Source: Mixta hanseatica
Lineage (GTDB): Bacteria; Pseudomonadota; Gammaproteobacteria; Enterobacterales; Enterobacteriaceae
Reading direction: 5' to 3'
Assembly (NCBI RefSeq): GCF_023517775.1
Contig: NZ_CP082904.1
Location: 3,720,001-3,784,000, forward strand
DNA: 64,000 nucleotides
Both the position numbers and the translations under genes were made by a program. Below the pieces are notes generated by a model. It saw only the letters and a program-made list of their open reading frames with translations, did no database searches and was not told the origin of the DNA. Of this stretch, positions 38,255-49,400 are shown in pieces. Each line of letters begins with the position of its first letter. Position 1 is the stretch's first letter.

Positions 38255-38459
38255 ACTGATACTCTGCCTGCAGTCGAAGCACCTGACGGTTCACTTCCGA
38301 CATGACGCTAAAATGTTGCTTGTCTTTAACGCGCGGAACGAGGATTTTGCCTTTATCAAACTCGAACGCGCCTACATCCTTGATGTAAATCCTTCCTTTA
38401 AACAATGTTTTAACATATTTAGCGATCTGGAAAGGATTATAACGCTGAAAAATCTTCAT
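38253..38459 (-). CDS. ytfK: YtfK, SpoT-activating starvation protein
   Basis: A 68-residue DUF1107 protein almost identical to E. coli Ytf[39 protein letters not shown] and [17 protein letters not shown]. In E. coli YtfK binds SpoT and promotes (p)ppGpp accumulation on phosphate or fatty-acid starvation. The ATG at 38459 (after AGGAG) was chosen over a frame 15 codons longer. Convergent with paeA. In E. coli it is under PhoB; no convincing Pho box was found here. Confidence 0.94.
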   Translation of the reverse strand: MKIFQRYNPFQIAKYVKTLFKGRIYIKDVGAFEFDKGKILVPRVKDKQHFSVMSEVNRQVLRLQAEYQ

Positions 38460-38778
38460 CTTGCTTTCAACTCCTGAAAAATTAATACGCTTCGCCGTTG
38501 CCAAAATCGGTACGAGCCCTTGAAGCGCAAAGTGCTAGTAACTATAGATCATCGTCCGTTTCCTGTGTTCCTAAAATTAACTTTTTTTACTGATTTGACA
38601 CATCATTACAGGACACTCTGTTAATAGAGCCATTCAAACCAGTATAAACCCACTGCCTGAGCTAATTTGTGCAGTCGCCCGCAAAGCTGACAGGTCAACG
38701 AGACAGCAGCATAATGGCTGCTTATTATTTCAAAAACATGACCAAGTGGTCGGATCACCTGACAATGCGGAGATAATA
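38460..38778. other. ytfK-ytfJ intergenic region
   Basis: About 319 bases between two divergent genes. AT-rich around 38560-38640 with a TTGACA at 38596; promoters probably lie here but could not be fixed. A GGAGATAATA ribosome site just before ytfJ is visible. No gene seen. Confidence 0.4.
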
Positions 38779-39333
38779 ATGCGACATGCCCCGCTCGCCC
38801 TTGTATTAAGCCTGCTGCTGCCTTTTACCAGCTGCGCCCATGACTTTCTCAACGGCCAGCGCGTCGCGCCGGTAGGCATCAGTGATAAAGGGGAACTTAA
38901 CTATCAACAGGATGAGTTTAGCTATCGCGCGTGGAATAGCGCGCAGCTGATCGGAAAAGTGCGCGTGGTGCAACATATTGCCGGGCGTTCATCAGCAAAA
39001 GAGAAAAATGCCGCGCTGGTGGAAGCGATAAAGCAGGCGCATCTGCCACAGGATCGCTATCAAACCACCACCATTATCAACACCCATGACGCCATTCCCG
39101 GCACCGGCATGTTTGTACGCAGCAGCATTGAAAGTAATAAGAAGCAGTATCCCTGGTCGCAGTTTATCATTGATAGCAACGGCAACGCGAAAAGAGCCTG
39201 GCAGCTGGAAGATGGCGGCTCTGCCGTGGTGGTGTTAGATAATAACGGCCGGGTGCGCTTTGCAAAAGATGGCGCCTTGACGGTGGAAGAAACGCAGCAG
39301 GTGGTCGCCCTGCTGCATCAGCTGCTTAAATAG
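38779..39333 (+). CDS. ytfJ: YtfJ, periplasmic thioredoxin-fold protein
   Basis: A 184-residue protein, same length as E. coli YtfJ. The signal peptide ends near ..PFTSCA (about residue 20). The YtfJ family motif LIGKVRVVQHIAGRSSAKEKN marks a peroxiredoxin/thioredoxin-like fold that lacks the CxxC pair. The ATG at 38779 follows GGAG. Function unknown. Convergent with cysQ, 7 bases away. Confidence 0.92.
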   Translation: MRHAPLALVLSLLLPFTSCAHDFLNGQRVAPVGISDKGELNYQQDEFSYRAWNSAQLIGKVRVVQHIAGRSSAKEKNAALVEAIKQAHLPQDRYQTTTIINTHDAIPGTGMFVRSSIESNKKQYPWSQFIIDSNGNAKRAWQLEDGGSAVVVLDNNGRVRFAKDGALTVEETQQVVALLHQLLK

Positions 39334-39340
39334 AGCCGCG

Positions 39341-40084
39341 TTAAAAAATAGAGACGCGAAAGCCAGGATTGAGGAAAGACTCGCGCGGCGTATAGTCCAG
39401 AGGGCGCCCTTTCCAGTCATGCACATGGGCGCCGGCCGCCAACGCCACCGCATGGCCAGCTGCGGTATCCCAGCCGTTCGTCGGCCCAAAGCGCGGATAA
39501 AGTTGAGCTTTGCCTTCCGCGACCAGGCAGAATTTAAGCGAGGAGCCAATGGCCACCGTCTGATGTTCGCCCAGCTGCTTCAGATACTCCGTTAGCTCAT
39601 CGCCATCCTGATGGGAACGGCTAACCACCACCAGCGGCGGTCGCGCGTCACGGATTTTAATCTGCGTTTTTTGTCCGCCCTCTTCTTTCCAGGCTTTGCC
39701 TTCTGCAGCGGAATACATCACCCCCAGTACCGGCGCATACACTACGCCAAGTACCGGCTTGCCCTGCTCGATCAGGGCGATATTTACGGTAAATTCGCCG
39801 TTACGCTTGATAAATTCTTTAGTGCCGTCCAGCGGATCGACCAGCCAGTATCGCTGCCAGTGCTGACGCACTTCAAAGGCAGGCGGATCCTCTTCGGAAA
39901 CAATCGGTACCTCCGGCGTGAGCTGCTGTAGGCCCCGAATAATCACGCCGTGCGCTGCGATATCGGCAGCGGTCACCGGCGAATCGTCAGATTTGTGAGA
40001 AACGTCGAGCGGAGCCTCGCCATCGTAAACATTCATAATGGCGTCGCCCGCTTCGCGCGCCAGCTGGCAGATTTGCTCTAACAT
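39341..40084 (-). CDS. cysQ: CysQ, 3'(2'),5'-bisphosphate nucleotidase
   Basis: A 247-residue Mg2+-dependent, lithium-sensitive phosphatase that converts PAP to AMP and thus protects sulphate assimilation and RNases from PAP. The IMPase-family metal motifs are present: [11 protein letters not shown] (EE), [15 protein letters not shown] (DPLDGT) and [10 protein letters not shown] (WD). Divergent from cpdB, as in E. coli. Confidence 0.95.
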   Translation of the reverse strand: MLEQICQLAREAGDAIMNVYDGEAPLDVSHKSDDSPVTAADIAAHGVIIRGLQQLTPEVPIVSEEDPPAFEVRQHWQRYWLVDPLDGTKEFIKRNGEFTVNIALIEQGKPVLGVVYAPVLGVMYSAAEGKAWKEEGGQKTQIKIRDARPPLVVVSRSHQDGDELTEYLKQLGEHQTVAIGSSLKFCLVAEGKAQLYPRFGPTNGWDTAAGHAVALAAGAHVHDWKGRPLDYTPRESFLNPGFRVSIF

Positions 40085-40411
40085 TTTTCACCTCTTTATC
40101 GCTGACCGAAGTAAGCCTGACGACAGCGCCAGGGCTTACGGTGATTGATCATGCTGTTTAATCATAGCAGCTGGCGCTCAGATGCCACGCCCGGCGACGA
40201 CCAGCCCATCTCTTTTACAGATTGTTTAGTTATCAATAGCATAATTCACACATCACTGTCATTACTCTTCCCCTATGGCAACGGTCAACCGCCTGTCGCT
40301 TATGCCGATAAAGGATTATTTATCTGTTAGCTGTCACAAATTTATGCGATGAAACGTAACGTTTGCAGATTAATTTGAGAAGTTTGTAGGGATGACTTTC
40401 AGGAGGAAAAA
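40085..40411. other. Divergent cysQ-cpdB intergenic region
   Basis: About 327 bases that probably carry both promoters. A short open frame at 40145-40330 has no recognisable product. A TGTTA..TCACA pair near 40326-40340 was considered as a CRP site but has a spacing of 4, not 6. CAGGAGGAAAAA before cpdB is a strong ribosome site. Confidence 0.4.
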
Positions 40412-42352
40412 ATGATTAAGGGCGCTACGCTTCTGGTTTTGGCCACGGTTTCGATTCCGCTTTCCGCCGCGACGGTCGATTTTCGCATTATGGAAACCAC
40501 CGATCTGCACAGCAATATGATGGACTTCGATTATTACAAAGATAAGCCCAGCGACAAATTTGGCCTGACGCGCACCGCTACGCTTATCGCTGCGGCGCGC
40601 GCGGAGGTCAAGAATAGCGTGCTGGTAGATAACGGCGACGTTATCCAGGGCAGCCCGCTGGGCGATTACATGGCAGCGAAGGGGTTGAAGCCTGGAGAGA
40701 CGCATCCGGTCTATCAGGCGATGAATACGCTGGGCTATCGCGTCGGCAATCTGGGCAATCATGAATTTAACTACGGCCTGGACTATCTACACAAGGCGTT
40801 GGCGGGCGCGCATTTCCCTTATATCAACGCCAACATTATCGATGTGGCCACCGGCAAACCGCGCTTTACGCCCTGGCTGATCAAAGCAGAAAACGTTACC
40901 GGACGGGACGGGAAAATCTACAGGCTCAACGTGGGCTATATCGGCTTTGTTCCCCCACAAATAATGGTGTGGGATCGGGCCAACCTACAGGGCAAAATCA
41001 CCGTGGATGATATTACCGAAACCGCCCGCCGCTGGGTGCCGGTAATGCGTCAACAGGGTGCGGACATAGTGGTAGCCGTCGCCCACTCTGGCTTATCCAG
41101 CGCGCCTTATCAGGCGCTGGCGGAGAATTCCGTGTGGTATCTCAGCAAAGTACCGGGCATTGACGCCATTATGTTTGGCCATGCTCATGCGATATTCCCC
41201 AGCGCCGATTTTGCCGCTATCCCCGGCGCCGATATTAAACTGGGTACGCTCAACGGCGTACCGTCAGTAATGCCAGGCATGTGGGGCGATCACCTTGGGG
41301 TGGTAGACCTGACGCTGAACAACGATGACGGTCAATGGAAAGTCACGCAGGCTCGCGCCGAAGCGCGTCCGATTTACGATAAAGCGGCGAAGAAGTCGCT
41401 GGCGCAGCAGGACAGCGCTCTGGTGCAGGTGTTGGCCGATGCCCATCGCGCCACGCGTGATTTCGTCGCGCAACCGATCGGTAAATCCGCCGATGTAATG
41501 TACAGCTATTTGTCGCTGGTGCAGGACGATCCTACGGTACAGATTGTAAATAATGCGCAGCGTGCTTACGTTGAGCATTTTATTCAGGGCGATCCCGATC
41601 TGGCTAATCTCCCGGTGCTCTCTGCCGCCGCGCCTTTTAAAGCGGGCGGGCGTAAAAACGACCCTGCCAGCTATGTGGAAGTAGAGAAAGGACAGCTAAC
41701 GTTGCGCAATGCTGCTGACCTTTACCTGTACCCCAACACACTGGTAGTGATGAAAGTTAACGGTGAGCAGGTCAAGCAGTGGCTTGAATGCTCTGCCGGC
41801 CAGTTTAATCAGATTGATCCGCAACAGCGGCAACCGCAGTCGCTGATTAACTGGAACTACCGCACCTATAATTTCGATGTGATTGATGGGATAAACTACC
41901 AGATCGATGTTACCCAGCCGGCTCGCTATGATGAAGAGTGCCAGTTAATTCATCCGCAGGCTTCGCGCATTAAACATCTTACCTGGCAGGGTAAGCCGAT
42001 TGAGGCCAAGACGACGTTCCTGATTGCTACCAATAACTATCGCGCCTGGGGCGGCAAATTCGCTGGAACCGGCGAAAAATATATCGCATTTTCTTCACCC
42101 GATGAGAACCGCTCAATTGTCTCGGCCTGGATTAGCGCACAGACTAAGGCGCAGGGTGAAGTGCATCCACAGGCAGATAACAACTGGCGGCTGGCGCCGA
42201 TTCAAAGCGCTGTCCCGCTGGATATTCGTTTTGAAACTTCCCCCTCGCCTAAAGCCGCGAATTTTATTTCGCGGTATGGTCGTTACCCACTGCGCTATAT
42301 TAACCAGGACGATAATGGCTTCGCCATTTACAGAATTGACCTACAAAATTAA
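40412..42352 (+). CDS. cpdB: CpdB, periplasmic 2',3'-cyclic-nucleotide 2'-phosphodiesterase/3'-nucleotidase
   Basis: A 646-residue bifunctional periplasmic enzyme (E. coli 647) that opens 2',3'-cyclic nucleotides and removes the 3' phosphate. Signal peptide to about residue 19; calcineurin-like metallophosphatase domain with [36 protein letters not shown] and GHAHAIFP; then a 5'-nucleotidase C-terminal domain with the substrate-stacking aromatic segment [16 protein letters not shown]. Also acts on some 2',3'- and cyclic dinucleotides in relatives. Confidence 0.97.
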   Translation: MIKGATLLVLATVSIPLSAATVDFRIMETTDLHSNMMDFDYYKDKPSDKFGLTRTATLIAAARAEVKNSVLVDNGDVIQGSPLGDYMAAKGLKPGETHPVYQAMNTLGYRVGNLGNHEFNYGLDYLHKALAGAHFPYINANIIDVATGKPRFTPWLIKAENVTGRDGKIYRLNVGYIGFVPPQIMVWDRANLQGKITVDDITETARRWVPVMRQQGADIVVAVAHSGLSSAPYQALAENSVWYLSKVPGIDAIMFGHAHAIFPSADFAAIPGADIKLGTLNGVPSVMPGMWGDHLGVVDLTLNNDDGQWKVTQARAEARPIYDKAAKKSLAQQDSALVQVLADAHRATRDFVAQPIGKSADVMYSYLSLVQDDPTVQIVNNAQRAYVEHFIQGDPDLANLPVLSAAAPFKAGGRKNDPASYVEVEKGQLTLRNAADLYLYPNTLVVMKVNGEQVKQWLECSAGQFNQIDPQQRQPQSLINWNYRTYNFDVIDGINYQIDVTQPARYDEECQLIHPQASRIKHLTWQGKPIEAKTTFLIATNNYRAWGGKFAGTGEKYIAFSSPDENRSIVSAWISAQTKAQGEVHPQADNNWRLAPIQSAVPLDIRFETSPSPKAANFISRYGRYPLRYINQDDNGFAIYRIDLQN

Positions 42353-42358
42353 AATAAT

Positions 42359-42385
42359 AAAGCCAGCGTTTGCTGGCTTTCAATT
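42359..42385 (+). terminator. cpdB terminator
   Basis: AAAGCCAGC (42359-42367), GTTT loop, GCTGGCTTT (42372-42380), then CAATTATCTT. Short perfect stem just after cpdB. Confidence 0.8.
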
Positions 42386-42489
42386 ATCTTCCTGCTGATA
42401 TTGAGTAGTTCAGAGCCGATAAGCTTCCATTGCAATTGCACAGGACGATTTATTTCTATAATGAACCCACTGGAATACTCATCTGCCAA

Positions 42490-42786
42490 TCAGGCAGATT
42501 TATTTCCAAACAGCTGTTTAATGGCGCTGATGCCATTACTTACAATGCTGACGACACCGCTACCGATGTCGGTAATCGCGCCCGTCACGTTTAAATCCAG
42601 CAGTTTGCCAATACCCGCGCCCAACAGCGTGCCCGCTTCGGTCGCATTGGTAACCAGTCCGCCCAGCGAAGTTCCTTTATCAATGATTTTACCAATGGCA
42701 GAACCAATATTGCCACCGAGCTTATCAAACATGCCAAAAAGCCCACCGGAGACCTGTTCCATTTCCTTATCGTTTAGCTGACGCAT
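42490..42786 (-). CDS. Double-glycine leader bacteriocin-like peptide (orphan)
   Basis: A 98-residue precursor. The first 15 residues, MRQLNDKEMEQVSGG, match the double-glycine leaders of class II bacteriocins and microcins (acidic/hydrophobic pattern with E..M..VSGG). The predicted mature part (about 83 residues) is Gly/Ile/Leu/Ala-rich, nearly free of aromatics, has no Cys, and contains many small-residue patterns (GGNIGSAIGK, GAGIGKLLDL, GISAIKQLFG), like membrane-inserting microcins. ATG at 42786 after AAGGA. No peptidase-ABC exporter, accessory protein or immunity gene is next to it. Could instead be a double-glycine signalling peptide. Inserted between cpdB and fklB. Confidence 0.72.
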   Translation of the reverse strand: MRQLNDKEMEQVSGGLFGMFDKLGGNIGSAIGKIIDKGTSLGGLVTNATEAGTLLGAGIGKLLDLNVTGAITDIGSGVVSIVSNGISAIKQLFGNKSA

Positions 42787-42961
42787 AATAATCCTTCTTT
42801 GTATGTTTAGAGTGGTATGATAAATCCTTGTCATTAAGGCAACGAGAGTATAATAAAATTTAATTTCACAAAGCAACCGATGGGCTGTCAGAATAAAGAA
42901 ATATATAAATAAGCAATAATGCAGCGCGTGCGGAAAAGATGTAGTGAAAATATATTAACAT

Positions 42962-42989
42962 AAAAAAGCAGGCGGTTAATTCCGCCTGC
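42962..42989 (-). terminator. fklB terminator
   Basis: GCAGGCGG (42968-42975) and CCGCCTGC (42982-42989) with a TTAATT loop. Six A residues at 42962-42967 give the T-run on the minus strand. It separates fklB from the bacteriocin gene, so the latter needs its own promoter in the AT-rich 42790-42960 stretch. Confidence 0.9.
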
Positions 42990-43014
42990 CTTGCTATTAT
43001 TTAAAAGGCGTGCA

Positions 43015-43635
43015 TCAGATAATATCTAATAATTCTACTTCGAATACCAGAGTGCTAAACGGCGGAATAGACGCGCCCGCGCCACGCTCGCCATAGGCCA
43101 GGTTATGCGGAATGGTCAGTTCCCATTTTGAACCTACCGGCATCAGCGTTAACGCTTCAATCCAGCCGGCAATCACGCCGCTTACCGGAAACTCCGCCGG
43201 CTCGCCACGCGCGACTGAGCTATCGAAGACCGTGCCGTCAATCAGCTTGCCGGTATAGTGAACACGAACATGATCCTGACGAGAAGGGATCGGGCCGGTA
43301 CCCTGATTGATGACGCGGAACTGCAGCCCGGATTCGGTGCTGCTCACCCCTTCACGCTGGGCATTTTCCTGCAGGTAAGTTTGGCCTTCCGCTGCCATTA
43401 CCTGCTGACGTTCGCGACGCACGGCATCGGCACGCTCATGCACTTCACGCAGCGCGCGATGCACAACATCAACCGGTACCGCCGGCGCGTTCCCTTCCAG
43501 CGCATCACGCAGGCCCGCTACCATCGCTTCCGGCAGTAATCCCTGCAGGCCGGAATCCAGCAGTTGCTGCCCAACCTGCAAACCAATACCGTAACTCGCT
43601 TGCGCTTCAAGGCTGTCAAAAGAAGGGGTCGTCAT
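43015..43635 (-). CDS. fklB: FklB, FKBP-type peptidyl-prolyl isomerase (FKBP22)
   Basis: A 206-residue protein, same length as E. coli FklB. The N-terminal dimerisation helices ([20 protein letters not shown]..) are followed by a C-terminal FKBP domain (about 115-205) with [27 protein letters not shown] and [16 protein letters not shown]. Cytosolic or peripheral; acts in proline isomerisation. Divergent from ytfB. Confidence 0.95.
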   Translation of the reverse strand: MTTPSFDSLEAQASYGIGLQVGQQLLDSGLQGLLPEAMVAGLRDALEGNAPAVPVDVVHRALREVHERADAVRRERQQVMAAEGQTYLQENAQREGVSSTESGLQFRVINQGTGPIPSRQDHVRVHYTGKLIDGTVFDSSVARGEPAEFPVSGVIAGWIEALTLMPVGSKWELTIPHNLAYGERGAGASIPPFSTLVFEVELLDII

Positions 43636-43851
43636 ATTTTATCCTTTCATCAATAAATCAAAAGAGGACGCAGCATAACAGCCTGCGTTGCGGGGGTAAA
43701 ATCTGCATTCTTCCGATGACTTTTTGTAATGAAAAGGAAACAATAACGCTATCGCAATTTTTATAATCCAGACAGGCACTTTGCGTCTTTTTTGCCCATA
43801 CTCCATCGAGGAAAGCAACTGCGACGCGCACAAGGTGCCGGAGGTAATATT

Positions 43852-44391
43852 ATGCAAAAGGACATCCATTCTGGCATCCGCTTATGGCTGACCCGCCTCT
43901 GGCACTTGCCGGATGGCATTAGCTGGATGCGGCCGCTGCCGCCGGCGCATCGGCGCGGCATTATTCTGGCGCTTATCGTTGTGCTACTGGCTTTTCTCTG
44001 GCCGGTCTCCGCGCCGCGCGACGGTGGGCCGCAGCCGACGAACAATAACGAAAGCAAAGAAGTGCCGCTGCAGGCGGAAATTTACGATAACCCGCCGGCA
44101 ACCCAGTCGGCACAGCCAACCCAGGATAAAGATCAATGGCATAGCTACCAGATTGCCTCTGGCCAAACGCTGGCGCAACTCTTTCGCGATAATAATTTAC
44201 CGGTGAATGATGTGTTCGCGATGGCGCGCGTTGAAGGCGATGATAAGCCGCTAAGCAGCCTGCACAGCGGACAGCAGGTCAAGATTCGCCAGGATAATAG
44301 TGGCGTGGTGACAGGGCTTACGGTAGAGAGTGATAACGGGCCGGTGCTGTTTACCCGTCAGCCGGACGGCTCTTTCTTGCGCGCGCAATAA
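43852..44391 (+). CDS. ytfB: YtfB, OapA-like cell-division-linked membrane protein
   Basis: A 179-residue bitopic protein. A cytoplasmic N-terminus with WHLPDGISWMRPLPPAHRRG leads to one TM helix (about 40-60), a linker rich in Gln, Thr and Pro, and a C-terminal LysM-like/OapA domain (about 100-178: WHSYQIASGQTLAQLFRDNNLPVNDVFAMARVEG). E. coli YtfB localises to the septum and binds glycans. The ATG at 43852 follows GGAGG; the linker is shorter than in E. coli (212 aa). Confidence 0.9.
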   Translation: MQKDIHSGIRLWLTRLWHLPDGISWMRPLPPAHRRGIILALIVVLLAFLWPVSAPRDGGPQPTNNNESKEVPLQAEIYDNPPATQSAQPTQDKDQWHSYQIASGQTLAQLFRDNNLPVNDVFAMARVEGDDKPLSSLHSGQQVKIRQDNSGVVTGLTVESDNGPVLFTRQPDGSFLRAQ

Positions 44392-44431
44392 CACGCGGCA
44401 TAACCCGACGGCAAACTATCAGGCGACAAAC

Positions 44432-44460
44432 AAAAATGCCGGCCCAGGGCCGGCATTTTC
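44432..44460. terminator. Bidirectional terminator between ytfB and rplI
   Basis: AAAATGCCGGC (44433-44443) and GCCGGCATTTT (44449-44459) around CCAGG. It ends both convergent transcripts, ytfB and the S6 operon. Confidence 0.92.
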
Positions 44461-44476
44461 ATGTTACTGAAAAAAC

Positions 44477-44938
<462 letters not shown>

Positions 44939-44966
44939 TCAAAGTCGATAATTGGACAGTGGCCGA

Positions 44967-45516
<550 letters not shown>

Positions 45517-45522
45517 GGTCGA

Positions 45523-45998
<476 letters not shown>

Positions 45999-46127
45999 CG
46001 GCTGAAAAATTGACGCGTAATCATACTGGCCCGGCGGGGGAAACTCAAGCGGGAATCACGGAAAAAACGCGTCGCGCCGGGACAATAGCCGATAGTCGCG
46101 GCGGGTCTGCGCGTTAAGGCTGTACTA

Positions 46128-46913
46128 TCAATGGGATGCGAAAAAATCCACCAGCGCGCCCAATGCCTGCGGCGTGATTTTATGTCCTACGCCCGGCTCG
46201 GTTAGCCAGGTGAGCCGCTGATCAAGCCGCGCGGCGGTCAGCGCCTGAACCAGCCTCTGGGTTTCCGCCGCCGGCACTACCTCATCCGCTTCGCCATGCC
46301 ACAGCAGCAGCGGCCGATCCGCCAGACGGCTTAAGGTACGGCTGGGATCGTAAGCTTCAAGCGGCGCCAGACGGCGTGTCAGCTCCGCCTGCTCTGCGGG
46401 CGTGCTTGCCTGCAGCGGCGGGAACAGCGTCTGGCTGAGCGACATAAAATAACCCGACCCCATCAGGCTGGCGACGCGGTTAATCTGCGGATAACGCGCC
46501 ATGGCGCCCAGCGCGGTCATGCCGCCCATTGAGGCACCCGCTACACCGAACTGCCCCTCGGCAATCCATCCTCGCTCCCGCAACGCGGCTTCCAGCTGCG
46601 GCAGCTCATCAATGTTGCGGCGCAAAATATCCCAGAAATGGGCCAGCCGGTATGCGTTGTCGCCGCAATAGCGTGAGCCGTGCTCCTCAGCGTCCGGCAT
46701 GATGACGCGAAAACCGGCCTGCGCCAGCCCAACGGCGGCCCAGGCGTAAACCTCTTTCGAAGAGAGATAGCCGTGCCAGAACAGCACGGTGGGCAAGGCG
46801 GTCTCGCGTAGCCCGGCAGGCGCCGCGTGCAAACATTCAATACCGCTAAACGATTCAGTCCTGATGTCGATGCTTTTATCTGACGCAACTTTTCGCTGTG
46901 CCGTCGCCTTCAT
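46128..46913 (-). CDS. yjfP: YjfP, alpha/beta-hydrolase esterase
   Basis: A 261-residue alpha/beta hydrolase close to E. coli YjfP (249 aa). The oxyanion HG of LFWHGYLSSKEVY, the nucleophile Ser in FGVAGASMGGMTALG, the acid in LLWHGEADEVVPA and the terminal His in PGVGHKITPQALG form the full catalytic set. The start is uncertain: the first 12 or so residues exceed the E. coli N-terminus. Cytosolic; hydrolyses short acyl esters and carbohydrate esters in E. coli. Confidence 0.9.
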   Translation of the reverse strand: MKATAQRKVASDKSIDIRTESFSGIECLHAAPAGLRETALPTVLFWHGYLSSKEVYAWAAVGLAQAGFRVIMPDAEEHGSRYCGDNAYRLAHFWDILRRNIDELPQLEAALRERGWIAEGQFGVAGASMGGMTALGAMARYPQINRVASLMGSGYFMSLSQTLFPPLQASTPAEQAELTRRLAPLEAYDPSRTLSRLADRPLLLWHGEADEVVPAAETQRLVQALTAARLDQRLTWLTEPGVGHKITPQALGALVDFFASH

Positions 46914-47016
46914 CTTTCGCCCGCCATGTTTAAAAAATAGCCTTTGATTATACGGTATTGCAGCCGTCCTTTATTAGCCCTGAGAAAAAAGATCCTTTCC
47001 CTTGCGATTTGTAGGG

Positions 47017-47043
47017 TAAAAATTCGGCATTTTTGGCCGTTTA
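47017..47043 (+). promoter_or_regulatory. Sigma-28 (FliA) promoter of the plus-strand chemoreceptor
   Basis: TAAA (47017-47020), 15 bases, then GCCGTTTA (47036-47043): perfect -35 core and spacing and 6 of 8 in the -10 against GCCGATAA. The start codon is 36 bases downstream of the -10 box. Confidence 0.65.
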
Positions 47044-47079
47044 ACGAGATCCCGGAATATTATCAAAAGGTAAATAAAC

Positions 47080-49011
47080 ATGAAGCGTCTCTCACTCAGC
47101 CGCGCCAGTTTAGGCGTCAAGCTGTCTGTCATGACCTCTTTAAGCGTGGCTGTACTTTTTTTCATCCTCACGCTGGCTTTAAGTAACAATGCAGCCAAAC
47201 AGCTGCAGGCTTTGACACTGGAAAATATGCAAAATCAGGTGTCAGGTATCGGCGATATGGCCGGGATGTTTAACGCCACGCTGAGCGAAGAGGTCGCGAA
47301 TTATACCAACCTGTTTCAAAGCTTTTTGCCAAAAGCGTTCAGCCGCGATGAAAGCTCACGCGTCACGGTAGGCAATTTCTCTACTCCCACTTTACGCGCC
47401 GGATCCAACACGCTGAACCTGAATGAAAACGTGGTTGATGACTTTTTAACGCGTACCGGCGCCATTTCAACAATTTTCGTGCGCGACGGTGACAACTACG
47501 TGCGTATCGCCACCTCACTGCTTAAAGAAGATGGCACCCGCGCCATGGGCACCCAGCTCGATCGCCAAAGTCCGGCCTATGCTCAGGTGAGTAAAGGCGA
47601 AGCGTACCGCGGCCTGGCGACCCTGTTTGGCAAACGCTATATCACCCAATATCAACCGGTAAAAGATTCCAGCGGTACAGTGGTTGGCATCCTGTTTGTT
47701 GGCGTCGAGATCGGCAAACAGGTCGCGCTGATGCGCGATAAAGTGTTGGATAAATCGTTTAGCGATACTGGTCGCTTTATGGTGATGAACGGCGCGGCAG
47801 GCAGTTCGCAAGGGATCTGGCTGTTCCATCCGCAGGAAGAAGGGAAAATGGCGCGCTGGTCGCCGGAAGCGATGCAGCAACTTACCACGCAGCAGAGCGG
47901 TACGCTGGAAACCGTGCAGGATGGCGAACCGCGTATCATTGCCTGGCAGCGCCTGCCCGGCTGGAACTGGATAATTCTTGGCGATGTGGATAAGGATAGC
48001 CTGCTGGCGCCGATCACCTCCGCCCGCAACACTTTCCTGCTGCTGGGGCTGGGACTGGTCATTCTGTTTGCCGTTGGTTTTGTCTGGATCACTCGCCGCT
48101 GGGTCAGCGTCCCGCTACAGCAGGTAATCCATCTGGCTGAACAGTATGCGGATGGCAATCTACAGGCGACCCTGCAAACCGAGCGTCAGGATGAGGTAGG
48201 CCAGCTGATTACCGCTATTAACGGCATCGGCGATGGCCTTGAACGCATTGTTTCCCAGGTACGCGCCGCGGCGCAGGATATTAGCCAGGGCACCGATGCC
48301 ATTGCCCTCAGCAGTGAAAATATCAGCGAGCAGATTACCCGACAGGCCAGCAGCGTGGAAGAAACTTCCGCCAGTATGGAACAGCTGGGCGCAACCGTGG
48401 GCCAGAATGCTGAAAACGTGGCGCAGGCACTACAGCTGGTCGCAGAAGCGGCAGGCGCAGTGCAGCAAGGCGGCGAAACGGTGGCGCATTCGGTGAATAC
48501 CATGTCGGCGATTAAGGTCTCTTCGCAGAGCATCGCGGATATTACGCATGTGATTGAATCTATTGCCTTCCAGACCAACATCCTGGCGCTGAACGCGGCG
48601 GTGGAAGCCGCCCGCGCCGGGGAACATGGCAAAGGGTTTGCGGTGGTAGCGGCTGAAGTGCGTGCGCTGGCAAGCCGTAGCGCACAGGCGGCGAAAGAGA
48701 TCGATGCGCTGATCACCAACTCCATCAGCAACGTAAATCAGGGGCATACGCTTTCTGAAAAGACGCGCAGCGCAATGGAAAATATTGTTACCCGCATTGA
48801 GCAGGTAAAGGCGCTGATGGGCGAAATTAATATCGCTTCGCAGGAGCAGTCAGCCGGGATTGGGCAGGTCAATATCGCGATGACGCAGATCGGTCAGGCA
48901 ACGCATCAAAATACCGAGCTGGTTGCGCAATCGGAAGAGACCGCGCACGAGCTAAGCAAAAAAGGGCATCATCTGACCGAACTGGTCAGCGTTTTTACGC
49001 TGAAAGGCTAA
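47080..49011 (+). CDS. Methyl-accepting chemotaxis protein with Cache sensor
   Basis: A 643-residue chemoreceptor. TM1 is at about 16-38; the periplasmic part (about 40-320) is a Cache_3/Cache_2-type sensor with [48 protein letters not shown] and a [16 protein letters not shown] end ([13 protein letters not shown]). TM2 at about 322-342, HAMP (about 343-396), then the signalling bundle with [35 protein letters not shown]. It ends SVFTLKG, with no NWETF pentapeptide. Ligand unknown; Cache sensors of this type bind amino acids, organic acids or similar. Preceded by a sigma-28 promoter. Confidence 0.92.
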   Translation: MKRLSLSRASLGVKLSVMTSLSVAVLFFILTLALSNNAAKQLQALTLENMQNQVSGIGDMAGMFNATLSEEVANYTNLFQSFLPKAFSRDESSRVTVGNFSTPTLRAGSNTLNLNENVVDDFLTRTGAISTIFVRDGDNYVRIATSLLKEDGTRAMGTQLDRQSPAYAQVSKGEAYRGLATLFGKRYITQYQPVKDSSGTVVGILFVGVEIGKQVALMRDKVLDKSFSDTGRFMVMNGAAGSSQGIWLFHPQEEGKMARWSPEAMQQLTTQQSGTLETVQDGEPRIIAWQRLPGWNWIILGDVDKDSLLAPITSARNTFLLLGLGLVILFAVGFVWITRRWVSVPLQQVIHLAEQYADGNLQATLQTERQDEVGQLITAINGIGDGLERIVSQVRAAAQDISQGTDAIALSSENISEQITRQASSVEETSASMEQLGATVGQNAENVAQALQLVAEAAGAVQQGGETVAHSVNTMSAIKVSSQSIADITHVIESIAFQTNILALNAAVEAARAGEHGKGFAVVAAEVRALASRSAQAAKEIDALITNSISNVNQGHTLSEKTRSAMENIVTRIEQVKALMGEINIASQEQSAGIGQVNIAMTQIGQATHQNTELVAQSEETAHELSKKGHHLTELVSVFTLKG

Positions 49012-49064
49012 CGGAACAGCGGGGATCGCATACACTTTAGCCATCCCCCTACCGTGAGGAGTTT

Positions 49065-49400
49065 ATGATGCGTTACTGGCCTTTACTGCTATTAACCCTG
49101 ACGTTAAGCGCCTGTAGTACGCTGCGATCAACCCCGGAAGCGCCGCCGCCGCCCACCCAGCAGGCGCAGGAGATTAGCCGGGCGCAAACCGCTAACCTGC
49201 CGAGGCTGGGCAGCATTACCAGTAGCACGCGCGGTTCACCGGACGATGCCCAGCGCGAGATTGCGAAAAAGGCCAATCAGGCCGGCGCCGCCTATTATCA
49301 GATCGTTGCGCTCAGCGAAACGGTCATGCCAGGCATGTGGTATGCCTCGGCGGTGCTGTATGGCCCGCCCGGCTCAACCGCCGCTGGCACGCAGCAGTAA
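49065..49400 (+). CDS. bsmA: BsmA (YjfO), biofilm/peroxide-stress lipoprotein
   Basis: A 111-residue lipoprotein with the lipobox LTLSAC (lipidated Cys17) and a YdgH/BhsA/McbA-like (DUF1471) domain at about 55-105 (DDAQREIAKKANQAGAAYYQIVALSE). E. coli BsmA affects biofilm and peroxide resistance. Two tandem ATGs follow GAGGAG; the first is used. Its last 27 bases overlap the convergent aidB 3' end. Confidence 0.9.
   Translation: MMRYWPLLLLTLTLSACSTLRSTPEAPPPPTQQAQEISRAQTANLPRLGSITSSTRGSPDDAQREIAKKANQAGAAYYQIVALSETVMPGMWYASAVLYGPPGSTAAGTQQ

Noticed and set aside
38560..38600. Pho-box-like direct repeat upstream of ytfK
   Set aside because: CTGTAAT and GTGTCAA do not sit at the 11-base period of a Pho box, so the match is too weak.
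40145..40330. Short open frame in the cysQ-cpdB gap
   Set aside because: No ribosome site, no homology and probably promoter DNA.
40326..40340. CRP-like TGTTA..TCACA before cpdB
   Set aside because: The half-sites are 4 bases apart instead of 6 and one half deviates from TGTGA.
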